Source: Streptomyces sp. NBC_01481 (GTDB lineage: Bacteria; Actinomycetota; Actinomycetes; Streptomycetales; Streptomycetaceae). From it: DNA of 64,000 nucleotides. The stretch spans positions 1,098,177-1,162,176 of the forward strand of contig NZ_JAPEPT010000003.1 in NCBI RefSeq assembly GCF_026339995.1, in the 5' to 3' direction. Position numbers and translations under genes: made by a program. The notes beneath the pieces were generated by a model that was not told where the DNA came from, made no database searches, and worked only from the letters and a program-made list of their open reading frames with translations. This document shows, one piece after another, positions 15,504-24,097 of this stretch; within the stretch, counting starts at the first letter, position 1, and each line of letters starts with the position of its first letter.

Positions 15504-16802
15504 GTGACCAGCTATCGCCAGCCGGGAATCGTCCTGACCGACCGGCACTTCACCGTCCCGCTCGACCACGCCGACCCGGCGGGCGAGCAGCTCGACCTGT
15601 TCGGCCGCGAGGTCGTCGCGAGCGGACGGTCCGGTGCCGATCTGCCCTGGCTGGTCTATCTGGAGGGCGGCCCCGGCTTCGGAGCCCGCCGCTTCGTCGG
15701 CAAGCAGGCATGGCTCGGGCGGGCGGTGCAGGAGTACCGGGTCCTCCTCCTGGACCAGCGCGGCACCGGCCGGTCCTCCCCCCTGAACCGGCAGACCCTG
15801 CCCCTGCGCGGCGGGCCCCGGGCCCAGGCCGACCACCTCGCCCTCTTCCGCGCCGACAGCATCGTGCGCGACTGCGAGACCATCCGGCCGCTGCTCACCG
15901 GCGGCGCGCCGTGGACCGTGCTCGGCCAGAGCTTCGGCGGATTCTGCGCCACGCACTATCTCTCCACCGCCCCCGAAGGGCTGCGGACTGTACTCGTCAC
16001 GGGCGGTCTGCCCGCCCTGGACGCCTGTGCCGATGACGTCTACCGCGCCGCGTATCCCCGCATCCAGCGCAAGGTCGAGGCGCACTACGCCCGCTATCCG
16101 CAGGACGTGCGCCGGGCGCGCCGGATCGCCGAATACCTCGCCGAGCACAAGACCGAGCTGCCCGGCGGCTATCTGCTCACCCCCGAGGCCTTCCAGTCGC
16201 TGGGCATTCTGCTCGGCGGCGGGGACGGCAGCCACCAGCTCCACTATCTGCTGGAGGACGCCTTCGTCCGTACGGGCGCGGGGTACGAACTGTCCGACGC
16301 GTTCCAGGAAGCCGTGCTCGGGACCCTCTCGTACGCGGGACATCCGCTGTACGCCGTGCTGCACGAGGCGATCTACGCCCAGGGCGCGGGGCCGACCGCC
16401 TGGGCCGCCGAGCGGGTCAGGGCAGAATTCCCGCAGTTCGACGTCGCGACCGCCCTGGACGGGGACGTCCCGCTGCTGTTCACCGGGGAGAGCGTCCACC
16501 CCTGGCACTTCGAGGTGGACCCCGCCCTGCGAGCGCTGCGCGAGAGCGCCGGACTGCTGGCCGCCCGCACCGACTGGACCCCGTTGTACGACGCGGCACG
16601 GCTCGCCGCCAACCAGGTGCCCGTCGCCGCGGCCGTCTACCACGACGACATGTACGTCGACACCGAGCACTCGCTGCGCACCGCCCGTACCATCCGCGGA
16701 CTGCGCACCTGGGTCACCGACGAGTACGAGCACGACGGGGTGCGGGCGAGCGGGCAGCGGGTGCTCGACCGGCTGCTCTCGCTGGCCCACGGAGAGGTAT
16801 GA
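15504..16802 (+). CDS. alpha/beta hydrolase, proline iminopeptidase-like (S33)
   Basis: A 432-residue cytoplasmic hydrolase. YLEGGPGFG is the oxyanion-hole motif of prolyl aminopeptidases. LLLDQRGTGRSS follows, and the nucleophile elbow is GQSFGGFCA. An alpha-helical cap occupies the middle, and a catalytic His near YHDDMYVDTEHS is possible. It is longer than bacterial Pip (about 320 residues) and matches the larger actinobacterial S33 group. I chose GTG 15504 because AGGAG lies seven bases upstream; the upstream in-frame ATG at 15471 is inside the terminator hairpin. The PIG-L gene starts 29 bases after its stop and is probably co-transcribed. Confidence 0.88.
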   Translation: MTSYRQPGIVLTDRHFTVPLDHADPAGEQLDLFGREVVASGRSGADLPWLVYLEGGPGFGARRFVGKQAWLGRAVQEYRVLLLDQRGTGRSSPLNRQTLPLRGGPRAQADHLALFRADSIVRDCETIRPLLTGGAPWTVLGQSFGGFCATHYLSTAPEGLRTVLVTGGLPALDACADDVYRAAYPRIQRKVEAHYARYPQDVRRARRIAEYLAEHKTELPGGYLLTPEAFQSLGILLGGGDGSHQLHYLLEDAFVRTGAGYELSDAFQEAVLGTLSYAGHPLYAVLHEAIYAQGAGPTAWAAERVRAEFPQFDVATALDGDVPLLFTGESVHPWHFEVDPALRALRESAGLLAARTDWTPLYDAARLAANQVPVAAAVYHDDMYVDTEHSLRTARTIRGLRTWVTDEYEHDGVRASGQRVLDRLLSLAHGEV

Positions 16803-16830
16803 CGCCCGGTCAGCGTCGTATCCTGCCCGC

Positions 16831-17577
16831 ATGAACGAGCCTGCGCCCGAGCAGCTGGAACCCATGCCCGACGACTGGCAGCGCGCGCTGGCGGTCGTCG
16901 CGCACCCGGACGACCTCGAGTACGGCTGCGCCGCGGCCGTCGCCGGCTGGACCGACGGCGGACGGGAGGTCTCGTACCTTCTCGCCTCCCGTGGCGAGGC
17001 GGGCATCGACACGATGGATCCGGCCACGTGCGCCCCGCTGCGCGAGCAGGAGCAGCGGGCGAGCGCGGCCGTCGTCGGAGTGTCCTCCGTGGAGTTCCTG
17101 GACCACAGGGACGGTGTCATCGAGTACGGGACCGAGCTGCGCCGGGACATCGCGGCCGCCATCCGCCGCCACCGGCCCGAGCTGGTGATCACCCTCAACC
17201 ACCGGGACACCTGGGGCGGCACCGCCTGGAACACCCCCGACCACCGCGCGGTCGGCCGGGCCACCCTGGACGCCGCCGCGGACGCCGGAAACCGCTGGAT
17301 CTTCCCCGAACTCATCGCCGAACAGGGCCTTCAGCCCTGGAACGGGGTGCGCTGGGTGGCGGTCGCGGGCACCACGACGCCCACCCACGCCGTCGACGCG
17401 ACGCCGGGTCTTGAGCGCTCCGTCCTCTCCCTGCTGGAGCACCGCACCTATATCGAGGTGCTGACGGACCAGGATCCCGAGGAGTACTGCAGGGCCTTTC
17501 TGACCGGGTACGCCCAGCAGGCGGCGGCACTCTTCGGCGGCAGGCCCGCCGTGACCTTCGAGCTGTTCGGCCGCTGA
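16831..17577 (+). CDS. PIG-L/LmbE-family deacetylase
   Basis: A 248-residue zinc-dependent deacetylase. AVVAHPDDLEYGCAAAVAGW carries the HPDD metal-binding motif, and LVITLNHRDTWGGTAWNTPD provides the later histidines (NHRD, PDH). Members remove acetyl groups from N-acetylglucosamine-type substrates such as mycothiol intermediates, glycolipids or antibiotics. This one is shorter than MshB/Mca and is probably of the broad hypothetical group. The ATG at 16831 is 29 bases after the hydrolase stop. The large upstream open frame belongs to the shadow of that gene. Confidence 0.88.
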   Translation: MNEPAPEQLEPMPDDWQRALAVVAHPDDLEYGCAAAVAGWTDGGREVSYLLASRGEAGIDTMDPATCAPLREQEQRASAAVVGVSSVEFLDHRDGVIEYGTELRRDIAAAIRRHRPELVITLNHRDTWGGTAWNTPDHRAVGRATLDAAADAGNRWIFPELIAEQGLQPWNGVRWVAVAGTTTPTHAVDATPGLERSVLSLLEHRTYIEVLTDQDPEEYCRAFLTGYAQQAAALFGGRPAVTFELFGR

Positions 17578-17640
17578 TACCGGCGGCCGTTTCCGGCTCG
17601 GACCGTCATAGGCGTGCACGATCGGCCCACTCTCGCCCGA

Positions 17641-17669
17641 TTGACAAACACGCTTGCCGTTTCTGCAAT
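17641..17669 (+). promoter_or_regulatory. promoter for a probable leaderless transcript
   Basis: TTGACA at 17641-17646 and TGCAAT at 17664-17669 are separated by 17 bases. The expected start of transcription, 7 bases beyond the -10 hexamer, coincides with the ATG at 17677. No ribosome binding site precedes either candidate ATG. The -10 match is imperfect (TG instead of TA). Confidence 0.5.
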
Positions 17670-17676
17670 GGACGGC

Positions 17677-18261
17677 ATGGACGACGACACACAGCTCGAT
17701 GCCGTACTCAGCGAGGTGGGCCCCCGGCTCCGCAGGATCAGGCGGGAGCGAGGGGCCACGCTCGGGGCGCTGTCCGAGGTGACCGGGATCTCCGTGAGCA
17801 CCCTGTCCCGTCTGGAGTCCGGGCGCCGCAGGCCCAGTCTCGAGCTGCTGCTGCCCATCGCCCGGGCGCACCAGGTTCCGCTCGACGAGCTGGTCGGCGC
17901 GCCGCCGGTCGGCGATCCGCGGGTGCGGGCCAAGCCCATCGTCCGACACGGCCGCACGATGCTGCCGCTGACCCGGCAGCCGGGTGGTCTCCAGGCGTAC
18001 AAGGTGGTCCAGGAGGCGGGTGCCCCGGTGCCCGAGCCGCGGACGCACGAGGGGTACGAATGGCTGTATGTACTGTCCGGCCGGCTCCGGCTGGTGCTCG
18101 GTGACCACGACGTGGTCCTGACCGCGGGGGAGGCGGCGGAGTTCGACACCCGCGTGCCGCACGCCTTCGGGCCGGCGGGGGACGCGCCCGTGGAGTTCCT
18201 GAGTCTGTTCGGTCCGCAGGGCGAGCGGATGCATGTGCGGGCGAGACCCAAGCGCGGTTGA
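17677..18261 (+). CDS. XRE-family regulator with C-terminal cupin domain
   Basis: A 194-residue regulator. A helix-turn-helix at about residues 10-65 (LRRIRRERGATLGALSEVTG, VSTLSRLESGRRRPS) is joined to a cupin at about 110-190 (YEWLYVLSGRLRLVLGDHDV, GEAAEFDTRVPHAFG). XRE-cupin proteins control amino-acid, amine or stress genes by binding small ligands. The start at 17677 is chosen because the promoter upstream predicts a leaderless transcript beginning there; the in-frame ATG at 17668 overlaps the -10 hexamer. It precedes the oxidoreductase/acyl-CoA dehydrogenase operon by 78 bases in the same direction, so it may regulate it. Confidence 0.9.
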   Translation: MDDDTQLDAVLSEVGPRLRRIRRERGATLGALSEVTGISVSTLSRLESGRRRPSLELLLPIARAHQVPLDELVGAPPVGDPRVRAKPIVRHGRTMLPLTRQPGGLQAYKVVQEAGAPVPEPRTHEGYEWLYVLSGRLRLVLGDHDVVLTAGEAAEFDTRVPHAFGPAGDAPVEFLSLFGPQGERMHVRARPKRG

Positions 18262-18280
18262 CGGGGTCTTCCGGAGTGGC

Positions 18281-18297
18281 AAGCGACCGCTTAGTAT
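18281..18297 (+). promoter_or_regulatory. AAGCG-ac-CGCTT operator candidate next to a TAGTAT -10 hexamer
   Basis: The 5-2-5 inverted repeat AAGCGACCGCTT (18281-18292) abuts and overlaps by one base a TAGTAT hexamer (18292-18297), 42 bases before the oxidoreductase start. The position fits a repressor that blocks the promoter of the fatty-acid/quinone oxidoreductase operon. AAGC-type palindromes are common sites for TetR-type lipid regulators. The regulator is not known. Confidence 0.4.
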
Positions 18298-18339
18298 GCG
18301 ACGAGCATGGTACTGCCGACGGTTTGTGGAGGCCCCGAG

Positions 18340-19308
18340 ATGCAGGCATGGCGAGTACACCGGAACGGCGAGCCGAGCGAGGTGATGCGGCTCGAAGAGG
18401 TGGACCGGCCCACGCCCGGTGAGGGGCAGCTGCTGCTGAGGGTCCGCGCGGCGAACATCAACTTCCCCGACGCCCTGCTCTGCCGCGGTCAGTACCAGGT
18501 GCGGCCCCCGCTGCCCTTCACACCGGGCGTGGAGATCTGCGGCGAGAGTGAGGACGGCCGCCGCGTGATCGCCAACCCCGCACTGCCGAACGGCGGATTC
18601 GCCGACTATGTCGTCGCCGACGCCGCGGCCGTGCTGCCCGCGCCCGACGAGCTCGACGACGCCGAGGCGGCCGCCCTGCACATCGGCTACCAGACCGGCT
18701 GGTTCGGACTGCACCGTCGCGCGCAGCTACGGGCGGGCGAGACACTGCTCGTCCACGCGGCGGCCGGCGGCGTCGGCAGCGCGGCCGTCCAGCTCGGCAA
18801 GGCGGCCGGCGCACACGTCATCGGAGTCGTCGGCGGCGCGGACAAGGCCCGCATCGCGCGCGAGCTCGGCTGCGACGTCGTCATCGACCGCCGCGAGGAC
18901 GACATCGTCGCCGCGGTCAAGGAGGCCACCGGCGGCCGCGGCGCGAACGTCGTCTACGACCCGGTCGGCGGCGACGCCTACGCCAAGTCGGCCAAGTGCG
19001 TCGCCTTCGAGGGCCGGATCGTGATCGTCGGCTTCGCGAGCGGCACGATCCCGAGCCCGGCCCTCAACCACGCCCTGGTGAAGAACTACTCGATCGTCGG
19101 CCTGCACTGGGGCCTGTACAACCAGATGGATCCCGTCGCGATCCGCGCCTGCCACGAGGAGCTCACCAAGCTCGCCGCACAGGGCGTGATCAAGCCGCTG
19201 ATCAGCGGACGCGTCGCCATGAAGGATGCGGCAGACGCCGTCCAGCGCGTCGCCGACGGCACGACCACCGGCCGCCTGGTCGTCATCCCGGAAGGAGATG
19301 CCCGATGA
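18340..19308 (+). CDS. NADPH:quinone oxidoreductase-type MDR protein
   Basis: A 322-residue zinc-free medium-chain dehydrogenase/reductase. RVRAANINFPDALLCRGQYQ is the substrate-domain signature. TLLVHAAAGGVGSAAVQLGK is the NADPH-binding AxxGxxG motif, and VVYDPVGGDAYAKSAKCVAF follows. No structural or catalytic zinc cysteines are seen. The start at 18340 has GGAGG eight bases upstream; the earlier ATG at 18307 is less well placed. Its stop overlaps the start of an acyl-CoA dehydrogenase (ATGA), so it is the first gene of a tightly coupled three-gene operon, probably for breakdown of an acyl-CoA or enoyl compound. Confidence 0.92.
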   Translation: MQAWRVHRNGEPSEVMRLEEVDRPTPGEGQLLLRVRAANINFPDALLCRGQYQVRPPLPFTPGVEICGESEDGRRVIANPALPNGGFADYVVADAAAVLPAPDELDDAEAAALHIGYQTGWFGLHRRAQLRAGETLLVHAAAGGVGSAAVQLGKAAGAHVIGVVGGADKARIARELGCDVVIDRREDDIVAAVKEATGGRGANVVYDPVGGDAYAKSAKCVAFEGRIVIVGFASGTIPSPALNHALVKNYSIVGLHWGLYNQMDPVAIRACHEELTKLAAQGVIKPLISGRVAMKDAADAVQRVADGTTTGRLVVIPEGDAR

Positions 19309-20486
19309 CGGACGCCGCCGAACTGCTCGCCCGTACCAAGGAGTTGCTGGCCGCACATCCGCCGGCGAGCACGGACCGTACGGACTTTCTGAAGGCGCGC
19401 TTCGACGCGGGCCTCGCCTGGGTGCACTACCCGACGGGTCTCGGCGGCCTCGGAGCGCCCCGCACACTCCAGGCCGTCGTGGACGCCGAACTGACCGCCG
19501 CGGGCGCACCCGACAACGACCCGCGCCGGATCGGCATCGGCCTCGGCATGGCCGCGCCGACCATCCTCAAGTACGGCTCCGACGAGCTGAAGCAGCGCTT
19601 CCTGCGGCCGCTGTGGGTCGGCGAGGAAGTGTGGTGCCAGCTCTTCAGCGAGCCCGGCGCGGGCTCCGACCTCGCCGCGCTCGGCACGCGCGCCGTCAGG
19701 GACGGCGACGACTGGATCGTCAACGGGCAGAAGGTGTGGACCTCCAGCGCCCATGTGGCCCGCTGGGCGATCCTCATCGCCCGCACCGACCCCGACCTTC
19801 CCAAGCACCGCGGCATCACCTACTTCATCTGCGACATGAGCGACCCCGGTGTCGAGGTGCGCCCGCTGCGCCAGATCACCGGCGAGGCGGAGTTCAACGA
19901 GGTCTTCCTGACCGATGTGCGCATCCCCGACGCGCACCGCCTCGGCGAGATCGGCGAGGGCTGGAAGGTCGCGCAGACCACCCTCATGAACGAGCGCGTC
20001 TCCATCGGCGGCAGCCGCATCCCGCGCGAGGGCGGCATGATCGGCCCCATCGCGCAGACCTGGCGCGAACGTCCCGACCTGCGCACGCACGATCTGCACC
20101 AGCGGCTGCTGACCCTGTGGGTGGACGCCGAGGTGGCCCGGCTGGCCGGCGAAAGGCTGCGCCAGCAGCTCGCCGCGGGCCAGCCGGGCCCCGAGGGCAG
20201 CGGAATGAAGCTCGCCTTCGCCCGCCTCAACCAGGAGATCAGCGGCCTGGAGGTCGAACTCCGCGGTGAGGAAGGCCTGTTGTACGACGACTGGACCATG
20301 CGCCGTCCCGAACTCGTCGACTTCACCGGGCGCGACGCGGGCTACCGCTATCTGCGCTCCAAGGGCAACTCCATCGAGGGCGGCACCAGCGAAGTGCTGC
20401 TGAACATCATCGCGGAACGGGTACTCGGACTGCCTTCCGAGCCACGCAACGACAAGGACGTCGCCTGGAAGGATCTCGCGCGATGA
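19305..20486 (+). CDS. acyl-CoA dehydrogenase, large subunit-like
   Basis: A 393-residue FAD-dependent acyl-CoA dehydrogenase. FSEPGAGSDLAAL and VNGQKVWTSSAHVARW are the classical acyl-CoA dehydrogenase signatures, and SIEGGTSEVLLNIIAERVLG is the C-terminal FAD-binding end. GAAGGAGATG precedes the ATG, which overlaps the previous stop. The following gene is a shorter, diverged paralogue coupled by another ATGA overlap. In mycobacteria such adjacent pairs (for example FadE28-FadE29) form alpha2beta2 heterotetramers acting on steroid side chains. A similar heteromer is inferred here, but the substrate is unknown. Confidence 0.93.
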   Translation: MTDAAELLARTKELLAAHPPASTDRTDFLKARFDAGLAWVHYPTGLGGLGAPRTLQAVVDAELTAAGAPDNDPRRIGIGLGMAAPTILKYGSDELKQRFLRPLWVGEEVWCQLFSEPGAGSDLAALGTRAVRDGDDWIVNGQKVWTSSAHVARWAILIARTDPDLPKHRGITYFICDMSDPGVEVRPLRQITGEAEFNEVFLTDVRIPDAHRLGEIGEGWKVAQTTLMNERVSIGGSRIPREGGMIGPIAQTWRERPDLRTHDLHQRLLTLWVDAEVARLAGERLRQQLAAGQPGPEGSGMKLAFARLNQEISGLEVELRGEEGLLYDDWTMRRPELVDFTGRDAGYRYLRSKGNSIEGGTSEVLLNIIAERVLGLPSEPRNDKDVAWKDLAR

Positions 20487-21562
20487 CTGACCTGCTGTAC
20501 TCCGAGGCCGAGGACGACCTGCGCGCCGCCGTACGCTCCCTTCTCACCGACCGCAATGACACTCCGTCCGTCCTTGCGCGCGCCGAGGCCGGTGCGCCGT
20601 ACGACCCCGGACTGTGGAAGGCGCTCGCCGGGGACATGGGCGCGGCCGGACTGCTCGTGCCCGAGAAGCTCGGCGGCCAGGGCGCGAGCCACCGCGAGGC
20701 GGCGGTCGTCCTGGAGGAGCTGGGCCGCGCCGTCGCCCCCGCGCCGTATCTCACGAGCTCGGTCATCGCGACCGAGACGCTGCTCGGACTTGACGTGGAT
20801 TCAGCCGAAGTGGCGGAGCTCATCGGCGAGTTGGCGGCAGGCAGGAAGACCGCCGTGCTCGCCGTGCCGCTGTCCGCATCCCCGCACGGTCCGCTCCCCG
20901 CCGGGGCCTCCAGGATCACCGGGGTCGCGGACGCCACCGTCGCCGATCTGCTGCTCGTCCTGAAGTCCGACGGGCTGTACGCGGTCGAGACGGCGAGCGT
21001 CACGGTCGAGGCGCTGACCCCGCTCGATCTCACCCGCCCGCTCTGCGCCGTCACGATCGGCGACACGGCGGGCGGCACGCTTCTCGCCGATGCGGCGACC
21101 GGCGAGCGGGCCGTACGGCGCGGGCTGCTCGCCGGGGCCGGGCTGCTCGCCTCCGAGCAGCTGGGTCTCGCCGAGTGGTGCCTCGAGGAGACGGTCCGCC
21201 ACACCCGCGAACGCCATCAGTTCAACCGCCCCATCGGCTCGTTCCAGGCGCTCAAGCACCGTATGGCGCAGCTGTGGCTCGAGGTCGTCTCGGCCCGCGC
21301 CGCGGCCCGCAACGCCGCCGACGCGCTGGCCACCGACAGCCCGGAGGCCGCCCTCTCGGTCGCCGTCGCCCAGGCGTACGGCTCGCGGGTCGCCGTGCAC
21401 GCCGCCGAGGAGTGCGTGCAGTTGCACGCGGGCATCGGCATGACCTGGGAGCACCCGGCGCATCTGTACCTCAAGCGCGCCAAGTCCGACGAGATCGCGC
21501 TCGGCACGCCGGGCCGCCACAAGGAGAAACTGGCCGAACTGGTGGACCTCCGGGCTCCGTAG
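20483..21562 (+). CDS. acyl-CoA dehydrogenase, small paralogue
   Basis: A 359-residue member of the same superfamily but more divergent. LVPEKLGGQGASHREAAVVL in the N-terminal helical domain and ERHQFNRPIGSFQALKHRMA in the C-terminal domain are recognisable, as is the final LHAGIGMTWEHPAHLYLKRA with the conserved His. The middle beta domain is reduced and lacks the strong FAD motif of the preceding gene, as in the partner subunits of heteromeric FadE enzymes. It is coupled to the upstream gene by a four-base overlap and followed by a strong terminator, closing the operon. Confidence 0.92.
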   Translation: MTDLLYSEAEDDLRAAVRSLLTDRNDTPSVLARAEAGAPYDPGLWKALAGDMGAAGLLVPEKLGGQGASHREAAVVLEELGRAVAPAPYLTSSVIATETLLGLDVDSAEVAELIGELAAGRKTAVLAVPLSASPHGPLPAGASRITGVADATVADLLLVLKSDGLYAVETASVTVEALTPLDLTRPLCAVTIGDTAGGTLLADAATGERAVRRGLLAGAGLLASEQLGLAEWCLEETVRHTRERHQFNRPIGSFQALKHRMAQLWLEVVSARAAARNAADALATDSPEAALSVAVAQAYGSRVAVHAAEECVQLHAGIGMTWEHPAHLYLKRAKSDEIALGTPGRHKEKLAELVDLRAP

Positions 21563-21581
21563 CCCTACCCCGCCCGCCCCC

Positions 21582-21613
21582 GGCCGCCGCGCTGAACCAT
21601 CAGCGCGGCGGCC
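21582..21613 (+). terminator. hairpin terminator of the acyl-CoA dehydrogenase operon
   Basis: GGCCGCCGCGCTG (21582-21594), loop aaccat, CAGCGCGGCGGCC (21601-21613): a perfect 13-bp stem starting 19 bases after the stop codon. Confidence 0.8.
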
Positions 21614-21760
21614 GTCGTATGCCATCCGCACTGACGGTCCGTCACCGCTGACGACCCGGTGACGGATGGCCGAACTCTTCGCGCTGCACTGCCCATTGGG
21701 CCGCCCGCGACGGATACTCGCCGATGTCCCTCCCGACCCGCAGAGCCCGGAGGCACCATC

Positions 21761-22624
21761 GTGCTGACTACCCGTCGCAGAGCCGTCACCACCATCGCCG
21801 CCGCACTGGCCGCCACCGTCGCCGCGCCCGCCTATGCGCAGGCCGCGCAGCAGCACGGCGGACAGACCCGCCCCAAGCCGCTGCGCCGGGCCCATGCCCA
21901 CAACGACTATCTGCACCAACGGCCCCTGCACGACGCCCTGTCGCACGGCTTCACCAGCGTGGAGGCGGACATCTTCCTCGTGAACGGCGAGCTGCTCGTC
22001 GCCCACGAGCCGGCGGACCTCGACCCGACCCGCACCCTGCGCTCGCTCTACCTCGACCCGCTGCTCGCCCGCGTGAAGGCCAACCACGGCTCGGTGTACC
22101 GCGGTTACCGGCGACCCGTACAGCTCCTGATCGACATCAAGACGGACGGCGTCAACGCCTACCTCGAACTCGACCGCCAGCTGCGGCACTACCGGCGGAT
22201 GCTGAGCAGCTACTCCCACGGCCGGGTCCACCTCGGCGCCGTCACGCCCGTCATCTCCGGCGACCGCGCGGCCCGCGTGCCCATGGAGGCGCAGCGGCAG
22301 CGGTACGCCTTCTACGACGGCCGCCTCGACGACCTCGGCACCGCCACCCCCGCCTCCTTCGTCCCGCTGATCTCCAGCAATTGGACGCAGAGCTTCACCT
22401 GGCTGGGTACGGGCCCGTTCCCGGCCGCCGAGCGGCAGAAGCTGCACGCGATCGTCGGCGAGGCCCACGATCACGGTCAGCGGGTCCGCTTCTGGGCCAC
22501 CCCCGACGCGGCGGGGCCCGCCCGCGACGCGATGTGGAGCGAGCTGCTCGCCGCCCGGGTCGACCACATCAACACCGACGACCTGGCGGGCCTGGAGAGC
22601 TTCCTGCGCGCCCGCGGCGAGTAA
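21761..22624 (+). CDS. secreted phosphodiesterase, PI-PLC/GDPD superfamily
   Basis: A 287-residue exported protein with a twin-arginine-like start (TTRRRAVTTIAAALAATVAA, cleavage after AYA or AQA). The mature part begins RRAHAHNDYLHQRPLHDALS, where the first His of the PI-PLC-like TIM barrel lies in AHND. FTSVEADIFLVNGELLVAHE supplies the metal-binding E-x-D and the second His. RPVQLLIDIKTD follows. This is the phosphatidylinositol phospholipase C/glycerophosphodiester phosphodiesterase-like group. GTG 21761 has GGAGG eight bases upstream. It probably releases phosphate or glycerol from lipid headgroups outside the cell. Confidence 0.85.
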   Translation: MLTTRRRAVTTIAAALAATVAAPAYAQAAQQHGGQTRPKPLRRAHAHNDYLHQRPLHDALSHGFTSVEADIFLVNGELLVAHEPADLDPTRTLRSLYLDPLLARVKANHGSVYRGYRRPVQLLIDIKTDGVNAYLELDRQLRHYRRMLSSYSHGRVHLGAVTPVISGDRAARVPMEAQRQRYAFYDGRLDDLGTATPASFVPLISSNWTQSFTWLGTGPFPAAERQKLHAIVGEAHDHGQRVRFWATPDAAGPARDAMWSELLAARVDHINTDDLAGLESFLRARGE

Positions 22625-22743
22625 TCGAACTGACCCGCAGACAACACCCGTACGGCGGACACGCCAGTCGGCCGTACGGGCCCCTCACTGCGCCAGACTG
22701 ACCGCCGTACGCCGCGATCCCCGCGCGGCGCAGGAGGTTGGCG

Positions 22744-22938
22744 ATGGCCATTTCGATCTCGATCGTGCTGCTTCTGCTCGTTCTCGCAGTGATCTTTCTG
22801 CGCAACGGCGGACTGAAGCTGTCCCACGCGGTTGTCTGCGCCCTGCTCGGCTTCTACCTCGCGAGCACCAGCATGGCGCCGACCATCCAGGAGGGCATCG
22901 CGGCCACGGCCAACGTGGTCGGCAGCCTCAGGCCGTGA
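22744..22938 (+). CDS. conserved small membrane protein (64 aa)
   Basis: A 64-residue protein starting MAISISIVLLLLVLAVIFLR. It has two hydrophobic helices (about residues 2-20 and 28-46) joined by NGGLKLSHA, and a tail ending VVGSLRP. The perfect AGGAGG at 22732-22737 places the start at ATG 22744; a TTG at 22738 would have no spacing. I recognise it as a type of short hypothetical protein recurring in Streptomyces, without known function. It is followed 19 bases later by the convergent DUF779 gene. Confidence 0.7.
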   Translation: MAISISIVLLLLVLAVIFLRNGGLKLSHAVVCALLGFYLASTSMAPTIQEGIAATANVVGSLRP

Positions 22939-22957
22939 CGTCGCCCGGGCTGAGCCG

Positions 22958-23317
22958 TCAGCCGCCGTCCACCACATGCGAGCGGATCAGGAATCGCACG
23001 CCCTCCGGCGCCTCCAGCGAGAAGCCGCTGCCCCGGCCCTCGACGACATCGACGACGAGCCTGGTGTGGCTCCACACCGCGTACTGGCGCTTGGAGATCC
23101 AGAACGAGACCGGCTCCTCGACGCCCTCCACCCGGAGATCCTCCAGCAGCACGTCGGACTCGCCCGTACGGAACTCTCCGTCCAGGTAGCACATCGGCGC
23201 GCTGCCGTCGCAGCAGCCGCCGGACTGGTGGAACATCAGCGGACCGTGGGCGGCCCGCAGCCGCCTCAGCAGATCGGCGGCTGCGGGGGTCAGCTCCACG
23301 CGCGGGGCATCACTCAT
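22958..23317 (-). CDS. DUF779 family protein
   Basis: A 119-residue protein with the DUF779 hallmarks: ELTPAAADLLRRLRAAHGPL, HQSGGCCDGSAPMCY, and a C-terminal FSLEAPEGVRFLIRSHVV. The adjacent cysteines suggest metal or redox chemistry. In other bacteria the family is often next to aldehyde or alcohol dehydrogenases, but none is adjacent here. Start ATG 23317 has only a weak GGCGGG site. It is divergent from the DHFR-like gene. Confidence 0.85.
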   Translation of the reverse strand: MSDAPRVELTPAAADLLRRLRAAHGPLMFHQSGGCCDGSAPMCYLDGEFRTGESDVLLEDLRVEGVEEPVSFWISKRQYAVWSHTRLVVDVVEGRGSGFSLEAPEGVRFLIRSHVVDGG

Positions 23318-23464
23318 CCCGCCAGCAGAGCACCGGCGAGGTTGCAACGCCGTTGCAGCGCCTTCCCGGAAGATCTTTCCCTGGGGCGTCGATCGGGCGA
23401 GTTGCCGTTCGACATACGGATGAGGGCGCGAGACGGGTGCGCCACGGAAGCAGGAGGAACGGCC

Positions 23465-24031
23465 ATGAGGAAGATCATCTACTTCGTCCACTCGTCGCTC
23501 GACGGACACATCGACGGCCCCGGCGGGGCCTTCGACTGGACGCTGCTCGGACCGGAACTCGCAGCGTACGGCGACGGCCTGCAGGAACGCGCCGACACCT
23601 TCCTCTACGGGCGCGTGGTCTGGGAGATGATGGCGGGCTACTGGCCTCACGCCGAGTCGATCTCCGACGACCCGCACGACCTCGCCTTCGCGCCCGTCTG
23701 GCGCCGGACTCCGAAAATCGTCTTCTCCCGGACGCTGGAAGCGCCCGAAGGCAACGTCCGCGTGATCGGCGGGGATCTCGCCGAAGAGGTCACCACCCTG
23801 AAGCTGAGCCCGGGCAAGGACCTGCTGCTGATGGGCGGTTCGACGCTGCCGGCCGCCCTCACGGACCTCGGTCTGATCGACGAGTACCACATCGTCGTGC
23901 ACCCGGTGGTCCTCGGCGGCGGCAAGCCGCTGTTCCTCCAGGGCAAGGACCGGCTCAACCTCCAGTTCGTCGAATCGCGGTCCTTCGACGCACGGACCGT
24001 GCTGCTCCGCTACGAGCGTCCGGCGGGATGA
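23465..24031 (+). CDS. dihydrofolate reductase-family protein (RibD C-terminal type)
   Basis: A 188-residue reductase of the RibD_C/YyaP group: IIYFVHSSLDGHIDGPGGAF, DTFLYGRVVWEMMAGYWP, PKIVFSRTLE and LLLMGGSTLPAALTDLGLID, followed by HPVVLGGGKPLF. AGGAGG precedes the ATG by eight bases. Members are NADPH-dependent reductases of unknown substrate, not true folate enzymes. The deazaflavin-dependent reductase gene follows 66 bases later on the same strand, so a shared transcript is possible. Confidence 0.9.
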   Translation: MRKIIYFVHSSLDGHIDGPGGAFDWTLLGPELAAYGDGLQERADTFLYGRVVWEMMAGYWPHAESISDDPHDLAFAPVWRRTPKIVFSRTLEAPEGNVRVIGGDLAEEVTTLKLSPGKDLLLMGGSTLPAALTDLGLIDEYHIVVHPVVLGGGKPLFLQGKDRLNLQFVESRSFDARTVLLRYERPAG

Positions 24032-24097
24032 TTGCCCGGATCCCAGGTGTTGAGGCGAGAAGCAAGTCTTCGACTCTTCGACGACGGGATGGATGCC

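Noticed and set aside
20801..22567. 588-codon minus-strand frame opposite the acyl-CoA dehydrogenase and phosphodiesterase genes.
   Set aside because: Crosses the operon terminator and two well-supported plus-strand genes; low-complexity composition.
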